A stretch of 41,017 nucleotides of DNA, taken from NCBI GenBank assembly GCA_913057725.1, contig CAJXOS010000048.1, positions 1 through 41,017 on the forward strand, given 5' to 3'. Every line of letters starts with the position of its first letter. Positions within the stretch are counted from its first letter, which is position 1. The position numbers and the translations under genes are program-made. The notes beneath the pieces are model-generated. The model worked only from the letters and a program-made list of their open reading frames with translations. It ran no database searches and was not told the DNA's origin. Source of the stretch: an uncultured Lewinella sp. GTDB lineage: Bacteria > Bacteroidota > Bacteroidia > Chitinophagales > Saprospiraceae. Below are positions 34,066 to 41,017 of this stretch, piece by piece.

Positions 34066-34242
34066 ATGAGTTCACTCAAACCACAAGCACCGAAAAATGC
34101 TACCGTAATTTTAAGTTTAGTCTTAGTACTGCTTGGTTTATTCGGAAGCAAGATCATTCCTGGCATTGCTGGCGTAGAAGATTACTTTGTACTAGGCGCC
34201 TATGTTCTACTATTGTTAGCTGTTTACATCAAAGGCCTCTAG
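34066..34242 (+). CDS. 58-aa two-helix membrane protein
   Basis: Starts MSSLKPQAPKNATVILSLVL; ends YVLLLLAVYIKGL. Two hydrophobic segments (about 12-32 and 41-56) with a short turn GIAGVEDYF. An upstream in-frame ATG (33985) would add 27 unconserved residues; the ATG at 34066 matches the length and start of this kind of small Bacteroidota membrane protein. No function is known. It has its own candidate promoter and is followed 36 nt later by a terminator, so it is a monocistronic unit. Confidence 0.72.
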   Translation: MSSLKPQAPKNATVILSLVLVLLGLFGSKIIPGIAGVEDYFVLGAYVLLLLAVYIKGL

Positions 34243-34278
34243 CGCTGGCGGGAAAGACAAATAACTAATTTATACTTG

Positions 34279-34317
34279 AGGGAAAGGATCGTGCTCGGTT
34301 CTTTCCCTTTCGTTTTT
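34279..34317 (+). terminator. Rho-independent terminator after the 58-aa gene
   Basis: AGGGAAAG (34279-34286) pairs with CTTTCCCT (34301-34308), with partial pairing inside, followed by TTCGTTTTT. Confidence 0.8.
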
Positions 34318-34369
34318 CCTATTTTTATTGAAAACCTTATTGCTTCTCTTGGCAAAACTACCGCTAGGT

Positions 34370-34858
34370 ATGGAGGAAAGTCTACAGCATAGTATTAATG
34401 CATACAAGGATGCCATTGTGGATGGTCATGTGCAGCGAGCCTTTCGGGCATTGATGGAGTTCATGCTAAAATTGCGTACGCAATTCATTCAAAACTATCC
34501 TGCCGGTTATGTGTCGAGTAGTCTGCACCCTGGCTATCTCGATATTTCTTACTTCCCCTTCACACCACTTGCACTGAAGCAGCAAAAGCTGAAGATAGCC
34601 GTAGTGCTCAACCACGAGGAAATGCAGTTTGAAGTCTGGTTAGCCGGGCAAAACAAGGCCATTCACAAGAAGTATTGGGAAATTTTTCAAGGAAGCGATT
34701 GGCCAAAAGACAATATCGCGCCTTCCCCTGAGCATATGATTCTTCGTGAAGTTGTTGTCGCCTCACCCAACTTCGATGAGCCGCAGCTCCTTATGAATGA
34801 AATCGAGTCGCGCACTATGACTTTTATTGAGGAGGTGGTGGCAGTTCTAGTCGGATAG
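34370..34858 (+). CDS. DUF7000 family protein
   Basis: A 162-aa cytosolic protein, recognised by the family pattern (A)YKDAIVDGHVQRAFRALMEF then MLKLRTQF, HPGYLDISYFPFTPLALKQQ and KLKIAVVLNHEEMQFEVWLA then GQNKAIHKKYWEIF. Function unknown. The frame opens at a TTG at 34328 with an added MKTLLLLLAKLPLG stretch, but family members begin near the ATG at 34370, and the extension overlaps the space right after a terminator, so I use 34370. No signal peptide. Monocistronic, followed 63 nt later by a small basic protein gene. Confidence 0.75.
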   Translation: MEESLQHSINAYKDAIVDGHVQRAFRALMEFMLKLRTQFIQNYPAGYVSSSLHPGYLDISYFPFTPLALKQQKLKIAVVLNHEEMQFEVWLAGQNKAIHKKYWEIFQGSDWPKDNIAPSPEHMILREVVVASPNFDEPQLLMNEIESRTMTFIEEVVAVLVG

Positions 34859-34921
34859 TAACGATAAAACGTAATCTTCGCGGGAACCAATTGATTTCCA
34901 TTACTTGTTCAGGACCATACT

Positions 34922-35170
34922 ATGTCCAGGTCAAGAAAAAAGGTGGGTGTCGTCAAAGACAAAGGCTGCGGAAAAGAATACTATAACCGCAAGTTTAGAA
35001 AGATCAATAAGCACCGGCTTCGGATGGGGCAAGACCCTCTTCTATTATCCGAGGTAGTAAATGACTACTGGGTCTGCGACTACGTTTTGCACTACAGGCC
35101 AATGAACTCTTCGACCGGAGCCGAAGAGCAATCCATCGAAAGATTAAAACGGGCTTATTACCAAAAGTGA
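34922..35170 (+). CDS. Small basic conserved protein (MSRSRKK type)
   Basis: An 82-aa basic protein. It begins MSRSRKKVGVVKDKGCGKEY with YNRKFRKINKHRLRMGQ next, a start shared by many short uncharacterised proteins with MSRSRKKxxxVKDxG. The C-terminal half is less basic (VNDYWVCDYVLHYRP). It may bind nucleic acid, judging only by its charge. No domain is recognised. It ends 8 bp from the convergent zwf stop. Confidence 0.68.
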   Translation: MSRSRKKVGVVKDKGCGKEYYNRKFRKINKHRLRMGQDPLLLSEVVNDYWVCDYVLHYRPMNSSTGAEEQSIERLKRAYYQK

Positions 35171-35178
35171 TTGCTGAA

Positions 35179-36687
35179 CTACAGCTCGCAAAACTCGCCC
35201 ATGTCGGTCAAGTTCTTACATGGGTTGCGCCAGTGTGTTCCGTTTTGAAAGAGGTGTTCTGCTTCTTTCGGTCCCCAGGTTCCTGCGGGGTAGCCGAATA
35301 GCTTACTTTCATTATCAGCCCACGCATTTAGAATCGGGTCCACAAATTCCCAGGCAGCTTCTACACTTTCGCCCAAGGCGTAAAGCGTAGCATCACCACG
35401 CATACAATCCAGAATCAACCGCTCGTAGGCATCTGGTACTTCTGCATCGGTAAGATCGGCATAATGGAAATCCATGTTCACATCTTTCACACGGAAACCC
35501 TGGCCAGGAATCTTCATGCCAAATTTCATGGCTAAACCTTCGTGCGGTTGGATGCGAATGATGAGTTGATTATAAGGGCTGCGGAATGATTCCTCACTAC
35601 TAAATAGGCGCTGTGGTGAGGGCTTGAAGGTGATGACTACCTCGGTAACTTTCGTAGGCAAACGCTTACCTGTACGTAGGTAGAATGGCACGTCAGCCCA
35701 ACGCCAGTTGTCAACGAAAAACTTCATTGCGACGTAAGTCTCCGTACGCGAGTCTACGGGTACACCTTCTTCCTCACGATAACCTAAGGCCGCCTCACCG
35801 TCAATTTCTGAGCTGGTATACTGGCCACGAATTACATAATGCTCCACCTCTTCTGGTTTGATAGGCCGGAGTGACTGGAATAGTTTCAGTTTTTCGGCAC
35901 GGATAGCATGAGCATCAGCACTTACGGGTGGTTCCATTGCAATATGAGCCACTATCTGCAGCAAGTGATTCTGTATCATGTCGCGTAACGCACCTGATTC
36001 ATCATAGTAACCGCCACGTCCTTCCACACCAATGGGTTCAGCAGAAGTGATTTGGATATGCTCGATATAATTCCGGTTCCATAGCGGCTCGAAGATGCCA
36101 TTGGCAAAGCGAGTCACCAATAGGTTCTGGACAGTCTCTTTGCCCAGGTAGTGATCTATGCGGTAGATCTGTTTTTCTGGGAAGAATTGCAGCAAGTGAT
36201 CATTTAGTTCGCGCGCCGACTTAGTATCATAGCCAAATGGTTTCTCAATAACCAATCGGCGGAAGTGGCCATTGGATGTATTCAGACCATGCGTACTCAG
36301 ATAAGCAGGAATCGTCTTGTACAGCTTTGGAGGGGTGGATAGATAGAAGATGTAATTACCCGGCGTACCTTTTTCTTGATCCAGCGCCAATAGGCGATCC
36401 CTTACCTTGGCATATTCAGCTTCCTCCGCAGTATCGATAGGTTGATAGTAAAGAGCACTGGCAAACTTCTCTTTATCTGCATCACTGATACCTTCGGGAA
36501 GGAATGGACTATCGAATACCACGCGCTTGCGAAAATCCTCGTCGCTGAGCTTAGATCGGCTCACGCCAAGCAGGGCAAATTGCTCCGGTAGGTAACCGCC
36601 TTCGTAGAGGTGGTAAAAGGCGGGGATAAGCTTGCGGGCGGTGAGATCGCCTGAAGCACCGAAAATAACGAAGATGTGTGGACTCAT
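35179..36687 (-). CDS. zwf: Glucose-6-phosphate 1-dehydrogenase
   Basis: A 502-aa cytosolic enzyme that oxidises glucose-6-phosphate to 6-phosphogluconolactone with NADP, the first step of the oxidative pentose phosphate pathway. Nucleotide-binding motif IFGASGDLTARKL (8-20), EKPFGYD (148-154), and the substrate signature RIDHYLGKETVQNLL with the catalytic His at 176-190. The later GGYYDESGALRDMIQNHLLQ and RTGKRLPTKVTEVVITF are typical. The normal length is about 490-510. It is divergent from gnd across 207 bp; no pgl gene for the lactonase step is in the window. Confidence 0.97.
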   Translation of the reverse strand: MSPHIFVIFGASGDLTARKLIPAFYHLYEGGYLPEQFALLGVSRSKLSDEDFRKRVVFDSPFLPEGISDADKEKFASALYYQPIDTAEEAEYAKVRDRLLALDQEKGTPGNYIFYLSTPPKLYKTIPAYLSTHGLNTSNGHFRRLVIEKPFGYDTKSARELNDHLLQFFPEKQIYRIDHYLGKETVQNLLVTRFANGIFEPLWNRNYIEHIQITSAEPIGVEGRGGYYDESGALRDMIQNHLLQIVAHIAMEPPVSADAHAIRAEKLKLFQSLRPIKPEEVEHYVIRGQYTSSEIDGEAALGYREEEGVPVDSRTETYVAMKFFVDNWRWADVPFYLRTGKRLPTKVTEVVITFKPSPQRLFSSEESFRSPYNQLIIRIQPHEGLAMKFGMKIPGQGFRVKDVNMDFHYADLTDAEVPDAYERLILDCMRGDATLYALGESVEAAWEFVDPILNAWADNESKLFGYPAGTWGPKEAEHLFQNGTHWRNPCKNLTDMGEFCEL

Positions 36688-36808
36688 GCTGGTGGATTAA
36701 GGAAAGCTGGTTAGTAGTTTTTTGGCCCTGCTCAGATAAACTACTTTGCTGTTTGCATCGTTTTTTTGTTGAACACATGCAAGACTAAAGGTTTATCCTT
36801 TTCTTTGC

Positions 36809-36816
36809 CAAAAGTA
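36809..36816 (-). promoter_or_regulatory. -7 box TACTTTTG for zwf
   Basis: Exact TAnnTTTG match on the minus strand, giving a zwf leader of about 115 nt. An inverted repeat CGGTA-TTGT-TACCG (36817-36830) begins right next to it, between zwf and gnd, and could be an operator shared by both genes. Confidence 0.45.
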
Positions 36817-36894
36817 CGGTATTGTTACCGACCAGAGTTTACTTTGAAACCAGCCAGCCCGTAAAAAGGTTGGTCTACCACACAAAATACATCC

Positions 36895-38301
36895 ATGCAA
36901 TACGATTTCGGAATGATTGGCCTGGGCACGATGGGTCGCAACTTTTTATTGAATGTCGCTGATCGTGGTTATGCTGCCGCTGGTTTGGATTTGAATGCGG
37001 ACCAAGTCGCATCTCTAAATGAAGAGGCCGGGCATCGGAAAATTCAGGCGACTACTGATCAATCCGAATTTTTGCAAATGCTCAAAACGCCCAGAACGAT
37101 TATGCTTCTGGTGCCAGCTGGAAAGGTGGTGGATGCGGTGATTGAAGGCTTGTTGCCACACCTGGATCAAGGAGACTTAATCATTGATGGCGGTAACTCC
37201 CATTATGCAGATACCAGCCGGCGAGCAGAAGCTTTGCAGTCGCAGGGTTTTCGTTTTCTAGGTGTAGGTGTATCGGGTGGCGAAGAAGGCGCCCGCAAAG
37301 GTCCTAGCATCATGCCAGGCGGAGATTTTTCTGCGTGGGAGCAGGTACAGCCAATTTTGGAAGCCGTTTCGGCAAAGGTGGACCGCGAACCATGTGTGGC
37401 TTACATGGGTAAAGGTGCCGCTGGTCATTATGTGAAGATGGTGCATAATGGCATTGAGTACGGAATGATGCAGCTTTTGGCCGAGACCTACGATATGCTC
37501 CGACGCATTGGTGGATTCACTAATGCTGAAATCCATGAGACCTTTTCGGAGTGGAACAAAGGGCCGTTGCAATCCTTCCTCGTAGAAATCACTGCCGAGA
37601 TATTCGCGCAAGCAGATGATAAAATTGAGGGTGCAGATCTTATCGATGCGATCCTAGATAAAGCCAAGCAAAAAGGTACTGGAAAATGGACTTCTCAAAC
37701 TGCCATGGATTTGGGAGTACCTGTTCCAACGATCGATGCTGCGGTGACCATGCGCGGACTTTCTTCCTTCTGGCGGTTCCGCCAGACGGCAGCTCAGAAG
37801 TATGGCTCGTTCCCTACAGAGCGCATTGAAAATAAAGAGACTTTCGCGGTGCAGTTAGAGCATGCTTTATTGTTCAGCTTCATCCTTACTTATGCACAAG
37901 GCCTTCACCTTCTGTCAGTAGCCAGTGAGGAAATGGACTTGGATCTGCGTCTTTCTGATACTGCCAAAATCTGGCGTGGTGGCTGTATTATCCGGGCAGA
38001 GCTATTGGAAGACATTCGCCAAGCTTATGCTGGCAACCCAGACCTTGCTAACCTGGTGGGGTCTCCGGTATTCCGTGGCCGATTGAAGACGTTACTACCT
38101 TCCGTTCGTGCGGTGGTGGAAACAGCCACTCAGAATGGTATTCCTTTGCTAGCATTGAGTAGTGCACTGCATTACTTCGAAGCTCTACGTGCAGCTCGCT
38201 TACCCCTGAATTTGGTGCAAGCCCAGCGCGACTATTTCGGCGCACATACCTACGAGCGATTGGATGCGGATGGTACTTTCCATACGGAGTGGGGAAAGTA
38301 A
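36895..38301 (+). CDS. gnd: 6-phosphogluconate dehydrogenase (decarboxylating)
   Basis: A 468-aa cytosolic enzyme that oxidatively decarboxylates 6-phosphogluconate to ribulose-5-phosphate, making NADPH. NADP-binding GLGTMGRNFLLN (9-20). Substrate and catalytic parts: IDGGNSHYADTSRR (97-110), GVSGGEEGARKGPSIMPGG (125-143), KMVHNGIEYGMMQL with the catalytic Lys (181-194), and KGTGKWTSQTAMDLGVPVPT. The C-terminal tail has AQRDYFGAHTYERLD with HTEW. The length is normal. It is divergent from zwf, and together they form the oxidative branch. Confidence 0.97.
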   Translation: MQYDFGMIGLGTMGRNFLLNVADRGYAAAGLDLNADQVASLNEEAGHRKIQATTDQSEFLQMLKTPRTIMLLVPAGKVVDAVIEGLLPHLDQGDLIIDGGNSHYADTSRRAEALQSQGFRFLGVGVSGGEEGARKGPSIMPGGDFSAWEQVQPILEAVSAKVDREPCVAYMGKGAAGHYVKMVHNGIEYGMMQLLAETYDMLRRIGGFTNAEIHETFSEWNKGPLQSFLVEITAEIFAQADDKIEGADLIDAILDKAKQKGTGKWTSQTAMDLGVPVPTIDAAVTMRGLSSFWRFRQTAAQKYGSFPTERIENKETFAVQLEHALLFSFILTYAQGLHLLSVASEEMDLDLRLSDTAKIWRGGCIIRAELLEDIRQAYAGNPDLANLVGSPVFRGRLKTLLPSVRAVVETATQNGIPLLALSSALHYFEALRAARLPLNLVQAQRDYFGAHTYERLDADGTFHTEWGK

Positions 38302-38658
38302 ACTTTTGATAGAAGGGGTAATCAATTTATGGATGTTGTAGACGCCCGCTACGGCGGGACCCACCCCTGGTCACCAAGTCCAACAACCACCATTTTCTTT
38401 TGGAAAAGGCAGTAGGATCACACCCTTAAGAACAGTAACACGTTCCTAAGGCCAACGACATCCTTGTGTTTGAGTAAAAGAAAAGCAGGGAATAATTGCC
38501 GATGATTAATGCCACTTCTTTAGAGCTCTGTTTAATGCGAGAAGCAGCGGGTATAGAAGCTATGAATGATTAGCTTTTGCAATACTCCCAATAAAGATAG
38601 GAGTATTTACGAAATAAAACAAAAATTAGATAAATTAAATTAAAAAAAACAATTTGAA
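38302..38658. other. 357-bp intergenic region after gnd with three hairpins
   Basis: No gene is seen. It contains CCCGC-TACG-GCGGG (38345-38358), within a stretch that reads like a dispersed intergenic repeat; a near-perfect stem CCTTAAGAAC/GTTCCTAAGG with one mismatch (38424-38451); and AATACTCC/GGAGTATT (38581-38607). The last 60 bases before the alkB stop are strongly AT-rich. One of the stems may end gnd, but none has a long T-run. Confidence 0.5.
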
Positions 38659-39705
38659 CTACGCTGCCATCTCCCAGCGCTCCAAACGCTTATTCATTAC
38701 CGCAAACCATAATGGTGGAACCAAGGCCATCAGAATAGAGGCTGGGTAACCTACGGGTAGCACAGGTGCTTCGTTGTGGTGGTCCAGTATCTGATACTTC
38801 TTATTGGCTAGATAGTGATGATCAGAATGGCGAGTAAGCTCGTAAAGCATGATTCGCCCCAAGTGATAATTGGCGTTCCAGGAATGCTTTGGTAGCACGC
38901 GCTCATACCTGCCATTATCTAATAGTTTCCGACGTAGCCCGTAATGTTCTACATAGTTGATAGATTCCAAAAGTAGCACTCCAACCAGGCCTGCTGCAAT
39001 CACTGCGAGAGCGCTTTGCCAGTCTGGGCACAGCCAGAAGATAACTGCTACGTATAGGACTGTTTGCAGTGTAAAATGAAGCATCTCATTCTGCCAACTC
39101 CAAAAGGCTAAGCCGCGCCGTTTCAAGCTTTCTGCCTCTAACTTCCAGGCGCTGCGATATGATCCAAATAGGGAACGAAACCAAAAGATGTATAGAATAT
39201 CGCCTCTATCAGCGCTGGCAGGATCTAAAGGCGTCGCTACGTTCTTGTGATGCCCGCGATTATGCTCAATGAAAAAGTGCTGGTATAGCTCTGGTAAGAG
39301 CAGTAATTTTGATATTCGCTGATCCCACTTATTGCTTCGGTGTCCCAGTTCGTGCCCGACGTTGATGCCACAAGTCCCGAAGACAATACCTACAGACAAA
39401 ACTTGGCCGATAAGCTCGCTACGACTATAATCCTGGGTATTGAGCTGGTAAATGAACAGGGCCAAAATCCCGTACACGATCGGAAGGTTGAGGTAAAGCA
39501 ACCAATCAAAAATCTTTTCTGCCAATCGATTGTCGCGTTCAACATCAGGAAGGTTAGATGTATCCTGCGGCATGAGTTGATCAGCAAAAGGGATAAAGCC
39601 AAAGGCGAATATTACGGTAGCGTAGGAGGTCGATCCTCCTTGCAGTAGCCCCCAAACACAGAAAGCGGGGATCAGGTAAGCGGTTAGATACTTAGCACTT
39701 TTCAT
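38659..39705 (-). CDS. alkB: AlkB-type membrane alkane monooxygenase (fatty-acid-desaturase-like di-iron family)
   Basis: A 348-aa inner-membrane non-haem di-iron enzyme that hydroxylates terminal carbons of alkanes or similar substrates, with electrons from a rubredoxin system. Histidine motifs (numbered from ATG 39705): HELGH at 118-122, EHNRGHH at 147-153, NYVEHYGL at 250-257 and LTRHSDHHY at 290-298, all in the usual order. Several hydrophobic segments precede and separate them. The frame is open to an ATG at 39765, but a promoter (-7 at 39741-39748) and a palindromic operator lie over that stretch, so I choose ATG 39705, which begins MKSAKYLTAYLIPAF. No rubredoxin or regulator gene is nearby. 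The true substrate is unknown. Confidence 0.92.
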   Translation of the reverse strand: MKSAKYLTAYLIPAFCVWGLLQGGSTSYATVIFAFGFIPFADQLMPQDTSNLPDVERDNRLAEKIFDWLLYLNLPIVYGILALFIYQLNTQDYSRSELIGQVLSVGIVFGTCGINVGHELGHRSNKWDQRISKLLLLPELYQHFFIEHNRGHHKNVATPLDPASADRGDILYIFWFRSLFGSYRSAWKLEAESLKRRGLAFWSWQNEMLHFTLQTVLYVAVIFWLCPDWQSALAVIAAGLVGVLLLESINYVEHYGLRRKLLDNGRYERVLPKHSWNANYHLGRIMLYELTRHSDHHYLANKKYQILDHHNEAPVLPVGYPASILMALVPPLWFAVMNKRLERWEMAA

Positions 39706-39740
39706 GACGCTCGGATTAATAGATTGTAAGTCGTGATACA

Positions 39741-39748
39741 CAAACTTA
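39741..39748 (-). promoter_or_regulatory. -7 box TAAGTTTG for alkB
   Basis: Exact TAnnTTTG match on the minus strand. The start would be near 39735, about 30 nt before ATG 39705, which supports that start codon. The palindrome 39767-39788 lies at the -33 region. Confidence 0.55.
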
Positions 39749-39766
39749 AAATCTAGGACTAGCATA

Positions 39767-39788
39767 TTTTAGACGCCAGCGTCTAAAA
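39767..39788. promoter_or_regulatory. 22-bp palindromic operator candidate upstream of alkB
   Basis: TTTTAGACGC and GCGTCTAAAA are perfect reverse complements separated by CA, so 20 of 22 positions are symmetric. It overlaps the expected -33 region of the alkB promoter, as expected for a repressor operator; length and symmetry suit a TetR-type dimer, but that is inference. No regulator gene is in the window. Confidence 0.65.
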
Positions 39789-39844
39789 CCTACAATTTAG
39801 GGCTTTCGCCTCGAGTACCATTAAGCATTTTAAACGCAATACCG

Positions 39845-40861
39845 CTATTGTAACCTCGCCAAGCCTTCCTGCGCCTGTTCGTAGTTAGGTGCCAAACGCA
39901 AGGTGTGCTCGTAGTCAGCTCTTGCTTGTTCTGCATCGCCCATGGATTCGGCAGCGTAGCCTCGATAATAGTAGGCAGCCGCATACAGTGGTGCATTTTC
40001 AATAGCCATAGAAAAGTGCTGGTAGGCTTGGCTAACGGAGTCGAGTTCCAAGTATACTAAGCCCGTATTGTAAGCGCTTTTCTCATCCATCGGGTTGCGC
40101 TGTACGGCCTCGCGATAAAGCTTTAGTGCTTCTTGAGGCTGGTTTTGGTCCCACATGTATTCGGCTTTCGCCTGAAGGGCAATCGTATTTCCAGCATCTA
40201 CCTCGATAGCGTTATCAAAAAAGGCCTCAGCCAAGCTTCCATCAATGCTAGCGTGTAGTTGCCCCAGCTTGATCCAAGTGTCAATCATTTCTGGATCAAT
40301 TTCTGAGGATTCTTGGTAGGCATTGATCGCCCGGTTGGTATCGCCCATTTCTTCGAAGTTCTTTCCCGTGAAGAAGTAAGCCAATGCGTTCTGAGGGTCA
40401 ATTCTCAGCACCTTGTCAATAGTTGAGAGGGAGGCCTGATTCATCTTTAGGAATAGCTGAATCTCACTCAATTTGAGCAACGAGAAGATATCATCAGGTG
40501 CGATGGCTACTGCACGTTCCATGGTCTGCAGAGCTAAGCGCGAGCGGAAATAGTCGAGGTAAATATCAGTGAGTAAGTGGTGGTACTCTAGATTTACTGA
40601 GTCTAGTGACAAAGCAACGGTCATATCCGCGATGGCTTGGTCGTAGCTGTTTTTCTCGTAATATACTTCTGCCCGAAGAGCGTAGAGATCACCGTTTTCA
40701 GGGTCACCAGCAATCTGCTGACTGACCTGATCAATTTCAGCATCGCCAGAAGGGACAATTTCTGCTTGCTCTTCCTGTGGCTGGTCACCGCCACAGCTTG
40801 TTAGACATCCTATTGCCAAAAGGCTAAATCCTATTAGGAAATTTAATACCGTATTCTTCAT
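39845..40861 (-). CDS. TPR-repeat lipoprotein
   Basis: A 338-aa probable lipoprotein. Signal peptide with lipobox GCLTS|C23, then GGDQPQEEQAE, an acidic linker. Residues ~45-338 are about eight tetratricopeptide repeats, such as GDLYALRAEVYYEKNSYDQA, ALAYFFTGKNFEEMGDTNRA, TWIKLGQLHASIDGSLAEAF, KSAYNTGLVYLELDSVSQAY and AAAYYYRGYAAESMGDAEQA. TPRs bind proteins; the partner is not known. It is upstream of alkB on the same strand with a 139-bp gap holding the alkB promoter, so they are probably separate units. A -7 box sits 4 nt before its ATG. Confidence 0.88.
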   Translation of the reverse strand: MKNTVLNFLIGFSLLAIGCLTSCGGDQPQEEQAEIVPSGDAEIDQVSQQIAGDPENGDLYALRAEVYYEKNSYDQAIADMTVALSLDSVNLEYHHLLTDIYLDYFRSRLALQTMERAVAIAPDDIFSLLKLSEIQLFLKMNQASLSTIDKVLRIDPQNALAYFFTGKNFEEMGDTNRAINAYQESSEIDPEMIDTWIKLGQLHASIDGSLAEAFFDNAIEVDAGNTIALQAKAEYMWDQNQPQEALKLYREAVQRNPMDEKSAYNTGLVYLELDSVSQAYQHFSMAIENAPLYAAAYYYRGYAAESMGDAEQARADYEHTLRLAPNYEQAQEGLARLQ

Positions 40862-40865
40862 GCCG

Positions 40866-40873
40866 CAAATTTA
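40866..40873 (-). promoter_or_regulatory. -7-like TAAATTTG immediately before the TPR lipoprotein start
   Basis: Exact TAnnTTTG match on the minus strand, 4 nt before ATG 40861. If real, the message would be leaderless. No -33 TTG is seen. Confidence 0.3.
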
Positions 40874-40905
40874 GTGCTAATACCGTAGTTTGCTATCCTT
40901 AATTC

Positions 40906-40921
40906 TGTTATGCGCATAACA
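40906..40921. promoter_or_regulatory. 16-bp palindrome upstream of the TPR lipoprotein
   Basis: TGTTATGCGCATAACA is perfectly symmetric. It lies about 50 bp upstream of the TPR lipoprotein start and could be a regulator site. The remaining ~95 bp to the window edge show no supported gene. Confidence 0.45.
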
Positions 40922-41017
40922 ATTGTGTGAAGCCCTATATTTTTTACGTATATCAGACCTGTTCCTGTATCGAATTAACTACATCTATACTGACGTTGAA
41001 GAGGTTTGGGAATCCAA

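Noticed and set aside
34328..34369. Hydrophobic N-terminal extension of the DUF7000 protein from a TTG
   Set aside because: Looks like a signal peptide but begins 10 nt after a terminator with a TTG; family members start near 34370.
38345..38358. CCCGC-TACG-GCGGG hairpin as a possible attachment site or REP-type element
   Set aside because: Single copy in the window and no integrase nearby; it may be a dispersed repeat, but one copy cannot show it.
39706..39765. Longer AlkB start at 39765
   Set aside because: The expected transcription start (about 39735) lies downstream of it, and the palindrome begins 1 nt upstream of it.
40927..41017. Open plus-strand frame from GTG to the right edge (about 30 codons)
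   Set aside because: Too short, no family likeness, and no promoter; it may be chance or the start of a gene outside the window.
1..41017. Search by eye for tRNA, rRNA, CRISPR, insertion sequences, phage and defence genes
   Set aside because: None could be supported; the segment looks like ordinary chromosome with secreted-protein loci.

Overview
The window reads as a chromosomal segment of a Bacteroidota bacterium, most likely from the Saprospiria (Lewinella-like); the class is an inference. Supporting evidence seen in the sequence: five secreted proteins end in type IX secretion (T9SS) C-terminal sorting domains. Two TonB-dependent receptors carry an N-terminal carboxypeptidase-regulatory-like domain. 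Many signal peptides end in A|Q. Ribosome-binding sites are mostly not recognisable, and upstream regions repeatedly carry the Bacteroidota -7 element TAnnTTTG. I see no tRNA, rRNA, CRISPR array, insertion sequence or phage gene.

Layout. 1-3608: a large TonB-dependent receptor that runs off the left edge. 3975-4649: a DUF2461 protein. 4653-9283: a leftward group made of a CotH-kinase/lamin-tail T9SS protein, an MBOAT O-acyltransferase and an SGNH-like partner. 9557-11896: a bile-acid/sodium-symporter-family transporter and a PQQ-type sugar dehydrogenase with a T9SS tail. 11971-12894: an acyl-CoA thioesterase and a small secreted Cys protein. 12898-14748: the housekeeping operon yicC-gmk-apaG. 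15210-18500: an HU protein, a TPR lipoprotein, a 31-aa ribosome-type basic protein (AURKAIP1/COX24 type) and ribonuclease G, which has no ATG start. 18578-19719: a 31-aa Cys-rich lipoprotein divergent from a glycosyltransferase. 20051-23399: a DUF1800/DUF1501 pair; the second protein has both a twin-arginine signal and a T9SS tail.

23465-33871 is the most unusual part. Two homologous ~725-aa secreted beta-propeller-like proteins, both with an uncommon PNPxCC sorting domain, flank a serine hydrolase and a LytS/LytTR-type two-component system. Next to them are a heavy-metal-associated (HMA) mini-protein and a divergent TonB-dependent receptor whose promoter interlocks with that of the HMA gene. 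34066-35170 holds small conserved proteins. 35179-38301 holds divergent zwf and gnd of the oxidative pentose phosphate pathway. 38659-40861 holds an AlkB-type non-haem di-iron membrane monooxygenase, with a 22-bp palindromic operator candidate at its promoter, and a TPR lipoprotein.

Several annotated starts differ from the longest open frame: 9283, 11971, 15549, 16947 (TTG), 20051, 25636, 31573, 34066, 34370 and 39705. Two genes of 31 codons (16367-16462 and 18578-18673) are too short for routine ORF calling. Nothing here proves a new system. The best candidates are the paralogue-flanked sensor locus, the Tat-plus-T9SS DUF1501 protein, and the operator/hairpin elements placed right at start codons.
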